Below the pieces are notes generated by a model. That model was not told the origin of the DNA and made no database searches. It saw nothing but the letters and a program-made list of their open reading frames with translations. A stretch of 64,000 nucleotides of DNA, from contig NC_047499.1 of assembly GCF_002079055.1 (NCBI RefSeq), positions 1 through 64,000 on the forward strand, written 5' to 3'. Below, one piece after another: positions 1 through 9,460 of the stretch (positions are counted from its first letter, which is position 1; every line of letters starts with the position of its first letter). Source of the stretch: Saccharomyces paradoxus. Its lineage: Eukaryota; Ascomycota; Saccharomycetes; Saccharomycetales; Saccharomycetaceae. A program made the position numbers and the translations under genes.

Positions 1-50
1 CACACACACACCACACACACACCCACACACCACACCCACACACTAACACT
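1..50. repeat. Telomeric C1-3A repeat, left chromosome end
   Basis: Irregular CA, CCA and CCCA units on the + strand are the C-rich strand of a Saccharomyces telomere, oriented with the chromosome end to the left. The tract is short here, probably because the assembly ends in it. It grades into a sequence with a CCCTAA motif at 53-58, which is a Tbf1-type TTAGGG site on the other strand. No Y' element and no extended subtelomeric repeat block follow. Confidence 0.93.
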
Positions 51-87
51 AACCCTAACTCCATCCATTCCTATCCCCATCTCATCT

Positions 88-338
88 TGTTGAATGTGAT
101 AACCCAAAAGCATGATATGGGTAATGTTTCAGTACTGTTTCAGAATTGTTTCAGTAATGTTTTAGACAAGGAAAACATAGAGCAGCAAACCTCCGATCCG
201 ACAGTACTTAAGAAACCATAGTTTCTGTGTACAAGAGTAGTACCTATGTAATTCTTACATTTACATAACATATAGAAAGGTCCAATAAACTTACAACATT
301 ATGACATATAAGCTAGATCGTAATTCACTACGTCAACA
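88..338 (+). repeat. Ty5 5' LTR
   Basis: 251-bp long terminal repeat with TGTTGA and TCAACA ends, matching the copy at 5213-5463 throughout. The element's ORF begins inside this LTR at 301, as is usual for Ty5. Confidence 0.96.
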
Positions 339-3300
339 GGTTATGAGCCCTGAGAGCAATGCTTCAGAGACCATAATTAATCTATCTAATCCCAACAATT
401 ATAAACAGTGGCTGTACGGTATCGAGACCGCTGCTGAATATGCTAACGAATATATGAACGAATTCGTTCATACCGGAGATATCCAATCAATGAAAAGGGA
501 TTACAATCTCAGCGCGAATGATGAAAGCTTTGTCAAAACCGTATTTAACAGTTTCCTGGTAAAGCTCTACAAGAAAACTATCGTGGGTGAAGCTGCATGT
601 GAAATGAACTGGATATGTGATGATTCACTTGGAAGGGTCTCTGCTTATGATATTTTCTCGCACTTCGAAGAAAACTATAATGAAGTCACTATTGGATCCA
701 GGCTTACTCTTATAGAGGACTTACCAAATATATCCTCCAAGCCTGTAGATGAAATCGCTTCCTTTTTGAAAACCCTATTCACAATGCTTGAAGACAATAG
801 CGAAGAACAGGACAAAAAGAAAAGACGCGATACCAATATCGCGTTGCTATTAATGACCTTCTTACCCGAGTTAAAGGAATCATTCCACGAGAAATTCGGT
901 GACTCTAAAGCTCTTCAGCTGTCACAAGTCATTAGATTCTGTAAATTAAAGGCGTCATCGAATTCATTATCTTCAGTCTCAGATGCATTGGTTGCACAAG
1001 ACAGAAGAAGCTATCAAAAGAAAGGAAATAAGGGATGTATGATTTGTGGGGCTGATCATCGCTTAAGCAACTGTTCTCTGCTTAAAAGAAGAATACCAGA
1101 AGCCAGAATCTTTAAATTATATCCTAATGACAAGACGAATAGATCTTCATCTGCTAGTGTTGCGATTCCTGACTATGAAACGCAAGGCCAAACAGCAGGA
1201 CAGATAACACCAAAGTCCTGGCTCTGTATGTTATCTTCGACCGTCCCAGCTACCAAATCCTCAGATTGGATTTTTGACACAGGATGTACTTCACACATGT
1301 GCCACGACCGTTCTATGTTCTCATCATTTACTAGATCCTCTAAGAAAGACTTTGTCAGAGGAGTCGGCGGTTCCATACCCATCATGGGCTCCGGGACTGT
1401 AAACATCGGCACTGTTCAATTAAATGACGTATCCTACGTCCCTGATTTACCAGTCAACCTAATATCCATTTGGAAACTATGTGCTAAATCCAACTCTTCT
1501 GTTACGTTCACAAAAGAGGGTGTCACTGTGAAATCACCTGATGACGTGATTTCTACGGCTGGGAAGTTAAACAATTATCTGTACATTTTCGATGATCTTA
1601 CGCCCGTAACTACCTTCTCTTCGCAAAATTACTTCTGCTCTAAAACATTGGATTCATCTAAAATGATAACTTCCGCAGCGTTTCATACCGTTGCAGATAA
1701 AATGTTGTCGCAACACATTTCTCCCACTGCTCTCCCGGTAAAATGGCATGCTCGTATGGGCCATCCCGGAGCAGATATTTACAATTCCTTGGCTAGAACT
1801 CTGCGTTTTCCAAAATTTAAGACGGCTGAATACACTATTTGTCCTACCTGCTCACTAGCAAAAGGAATCATCAAAAAGGGTAAAGTCTCGCTCAAAAAAT
1901 ATACCCAACCTCTTCAAATGGTACAGGCTGATCTCTGTGGTGGGTTTCGCTACCAAGAGTTTCAGTCAAATAAATATTTTCTTACTATCCGTGATGCCTA
2001 TAGTCGCTACTACTCTGTAATACATTTAAAATCCAAAGCAGACGCTCCGATAAAATTCATGGAATGGATCAACGAAACCGAACAATACTTTAGCTCCCGG
2101 GGTGGATTCAAAGTCGGATCTGTTCGTACAGACAATGGTACAGAATTCGTAAATAAAAATCTTCATGCGTTTTTTAAATCTAAAGGAATAGAGCATCAGT
2201 TAACTATTCCATATCATAGTTATCAAAATGGTGCTGTTGAACGTGCACATCGTACCATCGAAGAACGCACTCGTTGTCTCCTTATCGGGGGGCGTGTTCC
2301 TCCGTCCTTGTGGTCTGAAGCTGTTTCTTGCGCAGTCTATTTAATCAATAGGTCCCCTGTAGTGTCCAAAAATAACAGTATCCCATACTGCCGGTGGTTC
2401 AACATCCCCGCAAAAGATTTCGGTATCGCACATCTTCGAATTTTTGGATGTACAGCATACGCAACCTTACAACCTAGTCTTCGAGACGGCAAACTTGCCC
2501 CAACTGTCATATCTGGTGTTATGGTTGGCTATGACTCTAACCATCGAGGATACAGGATTTATCATCCCGAAACTGGCCGCATCTTTGTGAGCAGTCAAGT
2601 TCGATTTGACGAACACATGTTTCCTCTTGCTGATACAGAGGCAGTTCACGTCTCTCACGACTTTGCCACTTCCGCTATTGGGGGGGTGTCCAAATATCCT
2701 GAAACAGGGTCAACCGTCTCTGCTCCAAAGAACGACGGATCTGACTTGGCAAATTTGCCAATAACTGTTCCCAAAAATGTAAATCAACCAGCACATAAAC
2801 CTAATACCAGTAACATCTCTTCCTCTGATGATGATGAGGATATTTCAATGGAAATCGAAATGGAAAAACCTATCCCTGAGTGTAACCAAGACAACTTACC
2901 AAACTCCGGATGTCCACCAACAAGGATACAACATTCTAACTTTGAATCCTTACCAACCGTGTCTACCGAAGACGAAACTAATTCTTCTATGGAGAAAACT
3001 CCTGAAAGAGTTCCAGCGGCACTAACTTATCGAGAAATTCCAAAATCATCCGATTCAGAATATATTCCGACATGCCGAAATAGAACTAGACGTGTTAAAA
3101 GAACTAATAAGAAACCAACGCGATCCCGCGAAATAGAAATATATGATATATCACGTCCAAACGTAATATCGAGTGACAACTTACCTGAAGTTAGAAGTGC
3201 CAAGCAAAGAAAGACGGTGTCCAATACAAATGATACTGTAGCAAGGACAAATAGACTTCCAACCGTGCTACGAACTCTAGACTCAAACAACATTGACACG

Positions 3301-5181
3301 CTGCATGTTGCCAGTACTGGTGAAGAAGTGTCCATCGAAAGACTTTCAAGCATGGCTCTTCAGGAAGCGAAGAACAATTCCGCCAGAACTAATCAAGCTA
3401 ATTCTCTTACTGATTGGTTTCCAGTAGGCGCAATGCCGATACCTGACCAGAGGTATCTATCCGTTCACGATGGAACATATATCAGCGACTCACAAGATGT
3501 GGGTGATACTGACCTCACTCCTGCTGTAACCAGGCTAGTTACTGAAGAGAATTCAATCGAATCTCCTCCATCGTTGGATTCATCGCCTCCAAATACCTCA
3601 TTTAACGCGGCTCTAACTGCTATTATCCATAGCACAAAAAAAGGAAACCCGAAAACCTATGCCCAAGCAATGGGAAGGCCTGACTTTCAAGAATGGCACA
3701 ACGCATGCCTCAAGGAACTTTCCGCGTTCAAAGATCACAATACGTACAAATTGGTGTCTCTTCCAAAGCAAAGAAGAGCTCTTGGATCGCGCTGGGTATT
3801 CACAATAAAAGACTCCGGGACGTACAAAGCTCGCCTTGTCGCCCAAGGACATACTCAAAAGGCTGGTATTGACTATCAAGAAACTTTTGCACCAGTCATT
3901 CGATATGACTCTGTTAGATTATTTCTGGCCCTTGCTAGCTGCCTCAAACTAATAGTATATCAGATGGACGTTGACACCGCGTTTCTAAACTCAAAAATGA
4001 ATGAGCCGGTATACGTAAAACAACCACCCGGATTTATTAATGAAAGTAATCCCGACTATGTATGGGAACTATACGGCGGTATGTATGGACTCAAGCAAGC
4101 CCCATTACTATGGAACGAACATATCAACAATACTCTTCAAAAGATTGGTTTTCGTCGACATGAAGGCGAACATGGCTTATACTTTCGTTCCACATCTGAT
4201 GGTCCCATCTACATTGCCCTATACGTAGACGACTTACTTGTTGCTGCTCCCTCTCCGAAAATATATGACAGGGTTAAGCAGAAACTAACGAAGTTATACT
4301 CAATGAAGGATCTAGGTAAAGTTGACAAATTCCTCGGTCTTAACATTAATCAATTTTCAAATGGAGACATCACTCTCTCACTTCAAGACTATATTGCTAA
4401 AGCTGCATCTGAAAGCGAAATAAACATATGTAAGCCTACACAGACTCCGCTCTGTGACTCAAAGCCTCTTTTCGAAACAACTTCCCCGCACCTAAAGGAC
4501 ATCACTCCTTATCAGAGCATAGTTGGACAGCTTCTCTTTTGTGCAAATACTGGTCGTCCTGACATATCTTATCCGGTCTCACTACTCTCCAGGTTTCTTC
4601 GCGAACCTCGCGCAATCCATTTGGAGTCTGCTCGACGAGTTCTACGGTACCTATATACCACCAGAAGTATGTGTCTCAAGTATCGTTCTGGATCTCTGTT
4701 GGCACTAACTGTATATTGTGATGCATCTCATGGAGCAATTCACGATCTCCCACACTCTACTGGGGGGTACGTGACTCTACTTGCTGGTGCTCCAGTTACG
4801 TGGTCATCAAAGAAACTCAAGGGTGTGATTCCTGTATCATCTACTGAGGCAGAATACATTACTGCAAGTGAAACTGTCATGGAGATAGAATGGATTCAAA
4901 ACTTGTTTGAACACTTAGGCCAGCCACTTATCTCATCAACATTATACGTAGATAATGAACCTGCTATAAAACTATCTAAACATCCTGTATTTCACACGAG
5001 AACAAAACACATTGCCTTGAGATATCACAAGCTAAGAAGTGCAGTGGCAGCAGGCATAATTACCATAGAGCATGTTATTACAAAGAGACAAGTTGCTGAC
5101 ATATTTACAAAAATCCTTCCAGCAGAATCATTCAAAGCACATAGGGCTGTCATGGTGAGGGAACCAGAAACTGCAAAATAA
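301..5181 (+). CDS. Ty5 Gag-Pol polyprotein, whole-looking
   Basis: One 1,626-residue frame holds the Gag and Pol regions without a frame change, as is typical of Ty5. Parts in order: a nucleocapsid zinc knuckle of CX2CX4HX4C type (residues 246-259); an aspartic protease motif DTG (326-328); an integrase with an HHCC zinc-binding region (about 480-525) and a catalytic core after it; the short integrase C-terminal targeting motif LDSSPP (1092-1097), known in this family to bind Sir4; reverse transcriptase with YVDD (1308-1311); and a C-terminal RNase H region. This protease-integrase-RT order is that of the copia group. The frame looks whole. Confidence 0.95.
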   Translation: MTYKLDRNSLRQQVMSPESNASETIINLSNPNNYKQWLYGIETAAEYANEYMNEFVHTGDIQSMKRDYNLSANDESFVKTVFNSFLVKLYKKTIVGEAACEMNWICDDSLGRVSAYDIFSHFEENYNEVTIGSRLTLIEDLPNISSKPVDEIASFLKTLFTMLEDNSEEQDKKKRRDTNIALLLMTFLPELKESFHEKFGDSKALQLSQVIRFCKLKASSNSLSSVSDALVAQDRRSYQKKGNKGCMICGADHRLSNCSLLKRRIPEARIFKLYPNDKTNRSSSASVAIPDYETQGQTAGQITPKSWLCMLSSTVPATKSSDWIFDTGCTSHMCHDRSMFSSFTRSSKKDFVRGVGGSIPIMGSGTVNIGTVQLNDVSYVPDLPVNLISIWKLCAKSNSSVTFTKEGVTVKSPDDVISTAGKLNNYLYIFDDLTPVTTFSSQNYFCSKTLDSSKMITSAAFHTVADKMLSQHISPTALPVKWHARMGHPGADIYNSLARTLRFPKFKTAEYTICPTCSLAKGIIKKGKVSLKKYTQPLQMVQADLCGGFRYQEFQSNKYFLTIRDAYSRYYSVIHLKSKADAPIKFMEWINETEQYFSSRGGFKVGSVRTDNGTEFVNKNLHAFFKSKGIEHQLTIPYHSYQNGAVERAHRTIEERTRCLLIGGRVPPSLWSEAVSCAVYLINRSPVVSKNNSIPYCRWFNIPAKDFGIAHLRIFGCTAYATLQPSLRDGKLAPTVISGVMVGYDSNHRGYRIYHPETGRIFVSSQVRFDEHMFPLADTEAVHVSHDFATSAIGGVSKYPETGSTVSAPKNDGSDLANLPITVPKNVNQPAHKPNTSNISSSDDDEDISMEIEMEKPIPECNQDNLPNSGCPPTRIQHSNFESLPTVSTEDETNSSMEKTPERVPAALTYREIPKSSDSEYIPTCRNRTRRVKRTNKKPTRSREIEIYDISRPNVISSDNLPEVRSAKQRKTVSNTNDTVARTNRLPTVLRTLDSNNIDTLHVASTGEEVSIERLSSMALQEAKNNSARTNQANSLTDWFPVGAMPIPDQRYLSVHDGTYISDSQDVGDTDLTPAVTRLVTEENSIESPPSLDSSPPNTSFNAALTAIIHSTKKGNPKTYAQAMGRPDFQEWHNACLKELSAFKDHNTYKLVSLPKQRRALGSRWVFTIKDSGTYKARLVAQGHTQKAGIDYQETFAPVIRYDSVRLFLALASCLKLIVYQMDVDTAFLNSKMNEPVYVKQPPGFINESNPDYVWELYGGMYGLKQAPLLWNEHINNTLQKIGFRRHEGEHGLYFRSTSDGPIYIALYVDDLLVAAPSPKIYDRVKQKLTKLYSMKDLGKVDKFLGLNINQFSNGDITLSLQDYIAKAASESEINICKPTQTPLCDSKPLFETTSPHLKDITPYQSIVGQLLFCANTGRPDISYPVSLLSRFLREPRAIHLESARRVLRYLYTTRSMCLKYRSGSLLALTVYCDASHGAIHDLPHSTGGYVTLLAGAPVTWSSKKLKGVIPVSSTEAEYITASETVMEIEWIQNLFEHLGQPLISSTLYVDNEPAIKLSKHPVFHTRTKHIALRYHKLRSAVAAGIITIEHVITKRQVADIFTKILPAESFKAHRAVMVREPETAK
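339..352 (+). other. Ty5 primer-binding site (half-tRNA iMet type)
   Basis: Fourteen bases directly after the 5' LTR are complementary to the anticodon loop and part of the stem of yeast initiator tRNA-Met. This is the internal-tRNA priming that the Ty5 family is known to use. The site lies inside the reading frame. Confidence 0.85.
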
Positions 5182-5212
5182 CCACTCTCATGCGTATTCA
5201 GTTATGGGGGGA

Positions 5213-5463
5213 TGTTGAATGTGATAACCCAAAAGCATGATATGGGTAATGTTTCAGTACTGTTTCAGAATTGTTTCAGTAATGTTTTAGACAAGGAAAA
5301 CATAGAGCAGCAAACCTCCGATCCGACAGTACTTAAGAAACCATAGTTTCTGTGTACAAGAGTAGTACCTATGTAATTCTTACATTTACATAACATATAG
5401 AAAGGTCCAATAAACTTACAACATTATGACATATAAGCTAGATCGTAATTCACTACGTCAACA
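5213..5463 (+). repeat. Ty5 3' LTR
   Basis: 251-bp copy of the 5' LTR, preceded by a G-rich purine tract at 5206-5212 and followed by the catct target duplication at 5464-5468. Confidence 0.96.
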
Positions 5464-6310
5464 CATCTCGACCTGCCCTCCCCCTCTTACCCTACCTCTC
5501 ACACATCACAATCCACGGCACTTACCTCATCACCCCATGCCCTGCCCCATTCTCCCACTCCACCACTCCTAACCGCCACCATCCATCCTCCGATTATTCA
5601 TCACCACTCCCCAACCACCATCTACCCCCTTCCCAATATCTCCTATCCAACTCTCACTACCACTTACCCTACCAACCATCTACATTCCCCCATCTACCAT
5701 GTCGTCCTTACTATAACACTACATACCACATGTAAACAGATCAAACGTAAACAAATCTAATGTAAACAATCTAACGTAAACAATACACCAGATAACTTAC
5801 CCTGCCACACTATCAACCTCTCCATTATACCTTCCACATTCCCAAACAACACCACCTCCAACTATCACTACCACATACCTAAATCTACCGTACTCACCTT
5901 TTATTTATTTAACGATATCGCATATGCACACGGACACTATAGAACACATCACCCCAACTTACCCGCCATAATACTCTACACCAAGGCCATCCATCTCTCA
6001 CTCGATCACTACCATATACATCACCACATCACCATACACGGCACTTGCCTCAGCGGTTTATACCCTGTGCCATTTACCCATAACACCCACGATTATCCAC
6101 ATTTTAATATCTATAACTGATTACACAACCTCAATTATCATATAAATACTCTTAACTTCATGTTTTATAACGTTTTCATACAAATACCCACTACCCATTT
6201 TATATATATTAATATAGTTGCTACCAAATATTCACCACTAAAATCACCTAAACATAAAAATATACTATTTATCAATAAGAAGGTATAAACACACTATATA
6301 TTAACATAAC
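5464..6310 (+). repeat. Subtelomeric X element core
   Basis: The + strand is strongly C- and A-rich (CCATCC, CCACCA, TTACCC words). It contains the conserved block at about 6040-6100 that runs from a CGGCACTTGCCTCAGCGG-like stretch through ACCCTGTGCCATTTACCC, which I recognise from Saccharomyces X cores. X elements carry an ARS consensus and bind ORC and Abf1, helping telomeric silencing. I could not fix exact ORC or Abf1 sites by eye. Four GTAAACA words lie at 5732-5782. The AT-rich right part (about 6108-6310) has a second, diverged copy at 8578-8800. The Ty5 insertion sits at the left boundary of this element. Confidence 0.87.
5732..5782 (+). promoter_or_regulatory. Four GTAAACA (forkhead-like) motifs in the X core
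   Basis: GTAAACA occurs at 5732-5738, 5747-5753, 5762-5768 and 5776-5782, with starts spaced 15, 15 and 14 bp apart. The word matches the Fkh1/Fkh2 binding consensus. The even spacing suggests a short tandem amplification or a site cluster. Binding is inference. Confidence 0.5.
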
Positions 6311-6418
6311 ATATCACCCCATTCATATAATTGTAATGCAGTATGAATAGGTGCCATACGGACAGCACTACATAAGATTATCATCACTACTATTGTATTA
6401 ATGATCCCATTCGAACAT

Positions 6419-7990
6419 TCAGTTATGTAAACGCTTTTCGTAAGAATGTAAGTTATTAACACCACCTTCTAGTTGAGCAGAAGCCGTTCTGAATTCAAAT
6501 CTAACTTTACCGCTCTGGACATTCTTCTTTAATACAGTTAACGACCTACAGCCAATGTCTTGGCAAGAATGTTGTAATCCATTGTACAAGTACGGAATAA
6601 ATTTCTTAATGGATCCTTTGTCAACGACAGCGCCGGAGACACCCTGTGCAACCAAAACGCTGTCAAATTCTGAAAAGTAACGAGACGTAGATGCATTCCC
6701 TTTAGTACCAGTCTTTTGCATGGCGTCAATGGAACCCATACCACGGTACGCCTTCAATCTTTTACCATCTTGATAGAAATACTCACCTGGTGATTCCGTA
6801 GTACCAGCCAACATACCACCCATCATAACAGTAGAAGATCCAAGAGCCAACGCCTTGGTAATGTGACCGATGTTTTGAACACCACCATCAGCCATACATG
6901 GAACACCGAACTGGTTAGCAAATTCACACACGTTGTAGACCGCTGTACCTTGTGGCCTACCACAAGCCATAACTTCTTGAGTGATACAAATAGAGCCAGT
7001 TCCCATACCGATTCTCAAACCATCCGCACCGGCAGCAATCAAATTGGCAGCTTGTTCCCTGGTCACAACGTTACCAGCGATGACTTCCAGACCTGCGAAA
7101 CTCTCTTTGACCCACTTGAGCATGTTCAATTGGAAAATAGAGTTGCCTTGGGATGAATCCAATATGACGACATCCAAGCCGGCTTTGACCAATAATCTTA
7201 GTCTCTCTTTATCAGCGTCCATAGTACCAATGGAAGCACCACATAGCAATTGCTTGGTGTTGGCAGATTTGGACGCTAATGGGTAGTTTTGATTCTTCAT
7301 TAAATCAGTTCTGGAAAGCATAGAAACTAAGTTACCCTTTTCATCAACAATCAATAGCCTACCCTTTTTGATTTTCTTTAGAATCTCGTTACCTTCTGAT
7401 AACGTGATACCTTGTGCACCGGTAACAGCGTTCTTGGTCATGACATCCTGAACGAGTAAAGAGTCGTCCTCAACGAACTGTATATCACGAGAAGTGATGA
7501 CTCCCACCAACTTTGCATTTCTCTTGCCATCTTCCGTGACAGGGAAGCCTGCAAATCCATACTTTTTCTTCATGCTCTTAGCTTCACCAACGGTGGTTGT
7601 TGGAGAAATCACAATAGGGTTGTTAATAAACCCATTTTCATAGTTCTTGACCCTTCTGACCATGTCAGCTTGGTCCTCGGGCGTACAGTTATGGTGAATG
7701 AAACCGATACCACCCGACAGAGCCATAAAGATGGCCATTTCCGATTCTGTCACAGTGTCCATTGGAGAGGAAACCAATGGAATGTTTAAAGTGATATTCC
7801 TGGTCAGCTTAGTCTGTAGGCTAACCTCAGAGGACGCAAAATCGACTAAACCTGGTAAGATCAAAAAATCGTTATAAGTCAACCCACCTCTGATCTTGGA
7901 GTCCATCAATTCCTGCACAGACAAACCATCCAGTCTTGGAAGGCTCTTGGCAAATTGCAGTGCGGTCTCGTAGTCCTTAATAGCGGCCAT
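6419..7990 (-). CDS. IMD: IMP dehydrogenase, subtelomeric copy (IMD2/IMD3 family)
   Basis: Catalyses NAD-dependent oxidation of IMP to XMP, the committed step of GTP synthesis. At 523 aa it has the full length of yeast Imd2 and Imd3. The TIM barrel is split by a CBS-domain pair (about residues 120-235). The catalytic loop GSICIT has its cysteine at 335, and the [17 protein letters not shown] phosphate-binding segment is present. Residue 253 lies in CGASIGT and is Ser, where I remember Ala in the mycophenolate-resistant Imd2. Other segments ([18 protein letters not shown]) also read like Imd3. It is therefore probably an Imd3-type copy moved to the subtelomere. S. cerevisiae XIII-L has no IMD gene next to the telomere; IMD4 is far inside the arm. 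The frame is intact and is read toward the telomere. Which paralogue it descends from is not proven. Confidence 0.93.
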   Translation of the reverse strand: MAAIKDYETALQFAKSLPRLDGLSVQELMDSKIRGGLTYNDFLILPGLVDFASSEVSLQTKLTRNITLNIPLVSSPMDTVTESEMAIFMALSGGIGFIHHNCTPEDQADMVRRVKNYENGFINNPIVISPTTTVGEAKSMKKKYGFAGFPVTEDGKRNAKLVGVITSRDIQFVEDDSLLVQDVMTKNAVTGAQGITLSEGNEILKKIKKGRLLIVDEKGNLVSMLSRTDLMKNQNYPLASKSANTKQLLCGASIGTMDADKERLRLLVKAGLDVVILDSSQGNSIFQLNMLKWVKESFAGLEVIAGNVVTREQAANLIAAGADGLRIGMGTGSICITQEVMACGRPQGTAVYNVCEFANQFGVPCMADGGVQNIGHITKALALGSSTVMMGGMLAGTTESPGEYFYQDGKRLKAYRGMGSIDAMQKTGTKGNASTSRYFSEFDSVLVAQGVSGAVVDKGSIKKFIPYLYNGLQHSCQDIGCRSLTVLKKNVQSGKVRFEFRTASAQLEGGVNNLHSYEKRLHN

Positions 7991-8349
7991 TGCTTTTACG
8001 TATTTGGGTTGTTATCAATTGAAACTGAAAATATTTACTTCTTTTAGTTTGTTATAAACGAATAAAAAAATAATAAGAAAAGTAAGGCAAGGAATAGAAT
8101 AGAATACAGGAAAAAAAGTTCCCAGCATACTAGGTAAAATGTACAAGCCCACGAAACTGAGAAAAAGCCACCAAGGTTCTCCGGTTAAATGTTCAGCAAA
8201 AAATTTCCAGTCGAATTTTTTTCTAAATGTTAAATGGGAAAAGACTCCACTATTTATACTTTTTTTTTTTATTTTTTTTTTTTATTTTTTTTTCCGCTTT
8301 CTTCGAGGAAAAGAAATGCGCGGCGTGCCTGCGCGGCGGTTAGGAAAAA
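7991..8349 (-). promoter_or_regulatory. Upstream region of the IMD gene
   Basis: No gene seen. On the minus strand a TATA box (TATAAATA, complement of 8251-8258) lies about 260 bp before the ATG, next to a long poly(dA:dT) tract (about 8260-8292). The unusually long TATA-to-ATG distance recalls S. cerevisiae IMD2, where upstream start-site choice senses GTP. Such regulation here is inference. The left edge of a diverged Ty5 LTR begins at 8350. Confidence 0.5.
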
Positions 8350-8575
8350 TGTTGACGTAATGAATAACGATCTAGCTTATATGTCATAATGTAGTAAGAT
8401 TATTGGACCTTTCTAGATGTTATGTAAATGCAAAAATTACATAGGTACTTCTTAAGTGCTACCGGATTGTAGGTTTGCTACTATATGTTTTCCTTGTCTA
8501 AAACATTACTGAAACAATACTGAAGCAATACTGAAACATTACTCATATCATGCTATTGGGTTATCATATTCAACA
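8350..8575 (-). repeat. Diverged solo Ty5 LTR
   Basis: Read on the minus strand it runs from TGTTGAATATG to CGTCAACA and aligns along its length with the intact Ty5 LTR at 88-338, with scattered differences, and it is somewhat shorter. No internal Ty5 sequence adjoins it, so it is a solo LTR left by recombination. I see no flanking 5-bp duplication. It is of intermediate age and lies against the X-element remnant at 8576. Confidence 0.9.
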
Positions 8576-8800
8576 TATATTAATAACTATAATTGATCAC
8601 ATAACCCCAATTATCATATAAAGCGGCTTAGTACAGTACGTTATGACGCTTTTGTATGAATACCAATCACTGATTTTACATATGCTAACGCAAATTCCAG
8701 GAAATAACCACCACTTATGTTACCTAAACATAAAATATATCGGTCATAATCAGCAAGATATAAACACTAATCAATATACCAACATGAAATATAATAGCAA
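8576..8800 (+). repeat. Partial second X element (remnant)
   Basis: Aligns with 6108-6310 of the terminal X element in the same orientation. Shared blocks include AATTATCATATAAA, TTACCTAAACATAAAA-like text and AAGNTATAAACAC, separated by diverged sequence. The C-rich left half of an X core is missing. This looks like the remains of an older chromosome end that is now internal. Confidence 0.8.
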
Positions 8801-8853
8801 TACTATTTATAATAATGAACAAATAATTAAATTAAAAGTACGCTATGAGTATT

Positions 8854-9082
8854 TCTTGACGAAAGAAATTGCGATCTAGCTTTTATTTTATGATGAAGTA
8901 AAATTATTGGACATTATCATAAGTTATGTGAATGTAAGATACATATTATTATAACTTTTGTAAAGAAAACCTGGGGTGTCTTGAGTACTAGTAGATTAGA
9001 TATTAGTTACTACTTGATCTTCCTATGCAATAAGTTACCGAAACATTATTCATACCATGTATTTAAGTTATCAAATTTAACA
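8854..9082 (-). repeat. Old Ty5 LTR relic
   Basis: Strongly diverged but near full length. On the + strand it keeps TTGACG near the left end, GCGATCTAGCTT, AATTATTGGACATT, GTTATGTGAATGTAAGA, CGAAACATTATTCAT and GTTATCAAATTTAACA in the order expected for a reversed Ty5 LTR. It is clearly older than the copy at 8350. Confidence 0.75.
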
Positions 9083-9391
9083 TTGATAACATTATATGTG
9101 TGCCATATTATATTACAAATTATTATACTCACGCTGCTTTGCATTATTTACTTCATCTATAAACCTTAACTACAACGTCACTAAAATTATCATGACTTCC
9201 CGACACGTTCATATTGCATAGAGATGACTCCTGCGGCTTTAGTGGCCTTACGCCTTCAAAAAGACTCAATGTGTTCACATTTCTGCTTGAATGTGGTTTG
9301 GTTTAATTTTTCATTCGTGGATACTGTTGTCATCATCGCATTATTAGCACAATAGGAATCGACAGAAATAAAGAAGAAAGCAAATGATTTA

Positions 9392-9460
9392 ATTGACGTA
9401 AGGAATTGAGATTTAGCTTATATGTCATAATGTAGTAATATTATTGGACATTTCCTTATA
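9392..9460 (-). repeat. Ty5 LTR fragment
   Basis: Matches one end of the Ty5 LTR read in reverse: TTGACGTAA, TTTAGCTTATATGTCATA, ATGTAGTAA and TATTGGACATTTC. The match is lost after about 9460, so only an LTR end survives. Confidence 0.75.

Larger units (their letters stand above)
88..5463 (+). mobile_element. Ty5: Ty5 LTR retrotransposon, apparently complete
   Basis: Ty1/copia-type element of 5,376 bp. Two LTRs of 251 bp (88-338 and 5213-5463) start TGTTGA and end TCAACA, and I read them as identical. A direct repeat, catct, flanks the element at 83-87 and 5464-5468 and is the target-site duplication. A primer-binding site (339-352) is complementary to the anticodon arm of initiator tRNA-Met, and a purine tract (5206-5212) precedes the 3' LTR. 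A single open reading frame fills the interior. Identical LTRs and a perfect target duplication point to a very recent insertion. The site, between telomeric repeat and X core, fits the known Ty5 preference for silent chromatin. S. cerevisiae carries only broken Ty5 copies, whereas complete copies are known from S. paradoxus. Confidence 0.97.

Noticed and set aside
8139-8360. 73-aa ORF upstream of IMD with a long Phe run
   Set aside because: The Phe-rich run is translated poly(dA:dT) promoter sequence.
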